Positions 5,860-7,296 of a stretch of 7,296 bases of DNA are shown one piece after another (position 1 is the first letter of the stretch; the number at the start of each line of letters is the position of its first letter). A program made the position numbers and the translations under genes. Below the pieces are notes generated by a model. The model was not told where the DNA came from. It ran no database searches and worked only from the letters and a program-made list of their open reading frames with translations. The stretch is from Victivallales bacterium (GTDB lineage Bacteria; Verrucomicrobiota; Lentisphaeria; Oligosphaerales; Oligosphaeraceae): assembly GCA_017431185.1 (NCBI GenBank), contig JAFRLP010000597.1, positions 1 through 7,296 on the forward strand, in the 5' to 3' direction.

Positions 5860-7019
5860 TTTGTCTTCTCCTGTTTTGGATGTTTTTTGGGGAACGGAAG
5901 AATGTCAGGGGTGAAATGGTTGGAATTGTCAGTGCGCGTGTGCCCTGCCGCGCAGAGCCGGGGATGGAAGACGTAGAGCAGCGCGGGAATGCTCTCGCCG
6001 CGCATCCGCCGTTCCAGAATATCCAGGGCGAGCCGCAGATGATGCTCCAGGCGGTTGTCCACAAAGCTTATGGGAGGCTGTTCGGCATGGAGGCGAGGGT
6101 CTATGCCCAGCGTCACCAATGTCAAGTCGCCCGGAATGGCAATGCCGGTCTGCGCACACAACTCCGAAAAGACAAAGGCATGTCGCTCATAGGGAATGAA
6201 GAGGCAGTCTATGTCATCAAGAAGGCCACCGTCACGCAACTGGCAAAAGGAGTCCTTCATCCATTGGGTGTCATGGTAGTTCGCCGTGGGATGACATTGG
6301 AACAGATGGTCTGTAATCCACTTGAAGGGCTTGCCGCGATGCAGCAGTTCACTGCACCAGAAACTATGCCGCAGGTGCTCCGTCAAATTCTCCGCCTGAT
6401 AGCGGAACAGCGCGGGACGGACGCACCCCTGGCCTTCAAAATAGTCCAGCACCAGGCGGACGGTGGCTGCCTCGTCACAGGTGATGCAGGTCAGCCGCGA
6501 GTCCATGAGGTACTGCCCCACGTAGATGGCGCGCCGATAGAAATGCTCCTCGGTGGCCAGCGTGTTCTGGAAGGCAGCGGGTATGTTGAAGAAAAGCGAA
6601 TAGGCGTCGGGGGAATTCACCGCAAGAAGCACCTCATCCCGAAGCATTCCCGTGTTGGCGATGCGAAAGGAATGCACCTCCCAGCCATGCTCCTCGAACA
6701 ACGCCCTGCCCTGCTCCAGAAACTCCTGGGTGGCTGGATGTTCAGGGATGTCGGCAATGAGATTGACGATCTTCTTCAGCGGAGGGGAGTCATTGCGAAT
6801 GTAGCTCACCCTGCTCCCCACGCCCTGTTTGCGTGTCACATACCCCTCCTGCTCCAGCCGGACAAGCACCTTGTGAACGGTCACGTAACTGACGCTGTAT
6901 TCCGATGCCAATTCCTGCGTGCCGGGAAGACGTCCGCCCAGGGGATATTCACCCGAGACGATACGCTCCCGCAGACGCGAGGTTAGCCAGTTGCATTTGA
7001 ATCCGACGGAAGGGCTCAT
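5856..7019 (-). CDS. GntR/LacI-type hybrid transcriptional regulator (AraR-like domain order)
   Basis: 387 residues, close to AraR-type regulators. Residues 8-74 form a GntR winged helix-turn-helix: [21 protein letters not shown], then [28 protein letters not shown] (34-61, recognition helix [12 protein letters not shown]) and a wing [14 protein letters not shown]. Residues about 83-365 resemble the periplasmic-binding-protein-like effector domain of LacI/GalR regulators, ending in the pattern [13 protein letters not shown]...[17 protein letters not shown]...ISFVDNR (270-323). The likely ligand is a sugar released by the linked enzymes. The tail (366-387) is polar and lysine-rich. ATG 7019 is the only sensible start: an in-frame TAA lies 21 nt upstream, yet no Shine-Dalgarno is visible, so initiation may be weak. 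First gene of operon 1; its TGA overlaps the prepilin ATG. It probably represses or activates its own operon and perhaps operon 2. Confidence 0.9.
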   Translation of the reverse strand: MSPSVGFKCNWLTSRLRERIVSGEYPLGGRLPGTQELASEYSVSYVTVHKVLVRLEQEGYVTRKQGVGSRVSYIRNDSPPLKKIVNLIADIPEHPATQEFLEQGRALFEEHGWEVHSFRIANTGMLRDEVLLAVNSPDAYSLFFNIPAAFQNTLATEEHFYRRAIYVGQYLMDSRLTCITCDEAATVRLVLDYFEGQGCVRPALFRYQAENLTEHLRHSFWCSELLHRGKPFKWITDHLFQCHPTANYHDTQWMKDSFCQLRDGGLLDDIDCLFIPYERHAFVFSELCAQTGIAIPGDLTLVTLGIDPRLHAEQPPISFVDNRLEHHLRLALDILERRMRGESIPALLYVFHPRLCAAGHTRTDNSNHFTPDILPFPKKHPKQEKTK

Positions 7020-7063
7020 AGGAAAATTGGCATTGGGTTAGTCGCCACTGGTTTTGAAGACAT

Positions 7064-7083
7064 AATATATTATAACATATATT
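7064..7083. promoter_or_regulatory. AT-rich imperfect palindrome over the -10 of the regulator promoter
   Basis: The 20-bp stretch AATATATTAT-AACATATATT is an inverted repeat with 8 of 10 arm positions matching. Overlapping it, ATAATATATTAT (7062-7073) is a perfect 12-bp palindrome reaching the predicted transcription start. It may be an operator for autoregulation, but AT-only sequences form palindromes easily and it does not resemble the GTAC-containing site at 2021-2040. Confidence 0.35.
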
Positions 7084-7097
7084 AATTGGAAATTCAA
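7069..7097 (-). promoter_or_regulatory. Sigma-70-type promoter of operon 1 (regulator-prepilin-exported enzyme)
   Basis: On the minus strand TTGAAT (7092-7097) is followed after exactly 17 bp by a perfect TATAAT (7069-7074). The predicted start is near 7062, giving a leader of about 43 nt. A run of seven T residues (7110-7116) upstream could act as an UP-like element. Its near-consensus strength, before a regulator with no clear ribosome site, suggests that expression is limited by repression or by translation. Confidence 0.75.
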
Positions 7098-7142
7098 GCC
7101 GACATCCGCAAAAAAAGGTGAAACCATGACATCCTAATGGAG

Positions 7143-7164
7143 GCCTCCCCTGCCTTGAACTCCA
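7143..7164 (+). repeat. Right-edge repeat, copy 1 (GCCTCC..TGCCTTGAACTCCA)
   Basis: The unit recurs directly at 7277-7296 with a two-base indel; the last 16 bases of each (7149-7164, 7281-7296) are identical. It starts within the perfect palindrome GGAGGCCTCC (7139-7148). The second copy runs to the window edge, so more copies may follow outside. Confidence 0.6.
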
Positions 7165-7231
7165 ATACTCCGAAACTCCACGCAGCGAAAGCAAGGCACC
7201 GTTGCTTCCGCTACGGGGAGTTTTGGAGTTC
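7157..7231. repeat. Composite inverted repeat / stable hairpin upstream of operon 1
   Basis: Outer arms GAACTCCAATACTCC (7157-7171) and GGAGTTTTGGAGTTC (7217-7231) match with one mismatch in 15. Inner arms GCGAAAGCAA (7185-7194) and TTGCTTCCGC (7202-7211) match with one mismatch in 10, which becomes a G-U pair in minus-strand RNA. The loop is seven bases and the two stems are joined by an unequal internal loop. It could be a transcript tail of a gene to the right, or a non-coding repeat element. Confidence 0.55.
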
Positions 7232-7240
7232 GGGAGGGGA

Positions 7241-7268
7241 AGGTGGAAGGAACGCTCTACCTCCACCT
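7241..7268. repeat. Small inverted repeat AGGTGGA / TCCACCT
   Basis: Perfect 7-bp arms (7241-7247 and 7262-7268) around 14 bases, between the composite hairpin and the second direct copy. Probably part of the same repeat-rich element at the right edge. No gene is seen between 7020 and 7296. Confidence 0.4.
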
Positions 7269-7276
7269 CTAACCTC

Positions 7277-7296
7277 GCCTCCTGCCTTGAACTCCA
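7277..7296 (+). repeat. Right-edge repeat, copy 2 (GCCTCCTGCCTTGAACTCCA)
   Basis: Direct copy of 7143-7164 lacking two C residues, ending at the window edge. The motif GAACTCCA is thus present three times in 140 bp: twice direct and once inverted (7224-7231). Confidence 0.6.

Noticed and set aside
5838..6986. 382-codon open frame on the plus strand
   Set aside because: Codon-register antisense shadow of the regulator gene; the same rare-codon explanation applies. The minus strand encodes clear GntR and LacI-type domains.
7100..7140. T-run (7110-7116, minus strand) as an intrinsic terminator of a gene to the right
   Set aside because: The stems just upstream are only 3-4 bp, too weak to call. 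It may instead be an UP-like element of the regulator promoter.
6949..7266. 105-codon minus-strand frame covering the region upstream of the regulator
   Set aside because: It covers the promoter and repeats, overlaps the regulator in another frame, has no plausible ribosome site and no recognisable protein features.

Overview
The window reads as a polysaccharide-utilisation or glycan-foraging locus from a Lentisphaerota-like bacterium (Victivallis and relatives; Planctomycetota less likely). The pointers are the moderately high GC content, two stand-alone prepilin-type proteins with the N-terminal signature [12 protein letters not shown] followed by [16 protein letters not shown], each next to a large exported DUF6259-type glycoside-hydrolase-like protein, and a GntR/LacI-type hybrid sugar regulator. 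The taxonomic call is inference from gene content; there is no rRNA or marker gene.

All five supported genes are on the minus strand, so transcription runs right to left. From the right: a repeat-rich stretch (7139-7296); a near-consensus sigma-70 promoter (7069-7097); a 387-residue transcriptional regulator (5856-7019); a prepilin-type protein (5188-5859) whose ATG overlaps the regulator stop as ATGA; and a 930-residue exported protein with a carbohydrate-binding-like N-terminal region and a DUF6259/TIM-barrel-like core (2388-5180), starting 7 nt after the pilin stop. These three form operon 1.

A 415-bp intergenic region (1973-2387) follows. It holds three copies of a GC-rich palindromic repeat, a possible terminator, a second near-consensus promoter (2045-2072) and a perfect palindrome (2021-2040) over the predicted transcription start. 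Operon 2 then encodes a second prepilin-type protein (1175-1972) and a second DUF6259-type exported protein (1-1164, running off the left edge).

The layout is thus two consecutive modules of pseudopilin plus exported glycan-active protein, headed by one sugar-type regulator. A reasonable model is that the regulator senses a carbohydrate and controls both operons, that the exported enzymes act on the glycan outside the cytoplasm, and that each small pilin-like protein is a surface or secretion component matched to its enzyme. The pilin-enzyme pairing is visible in the sequence; the functional link is inference. Long open frames on the plus strand (for example 2322-5252) are antisense shadows. 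No mobile element, CRISPR array, tRNA or rRNA was seen.
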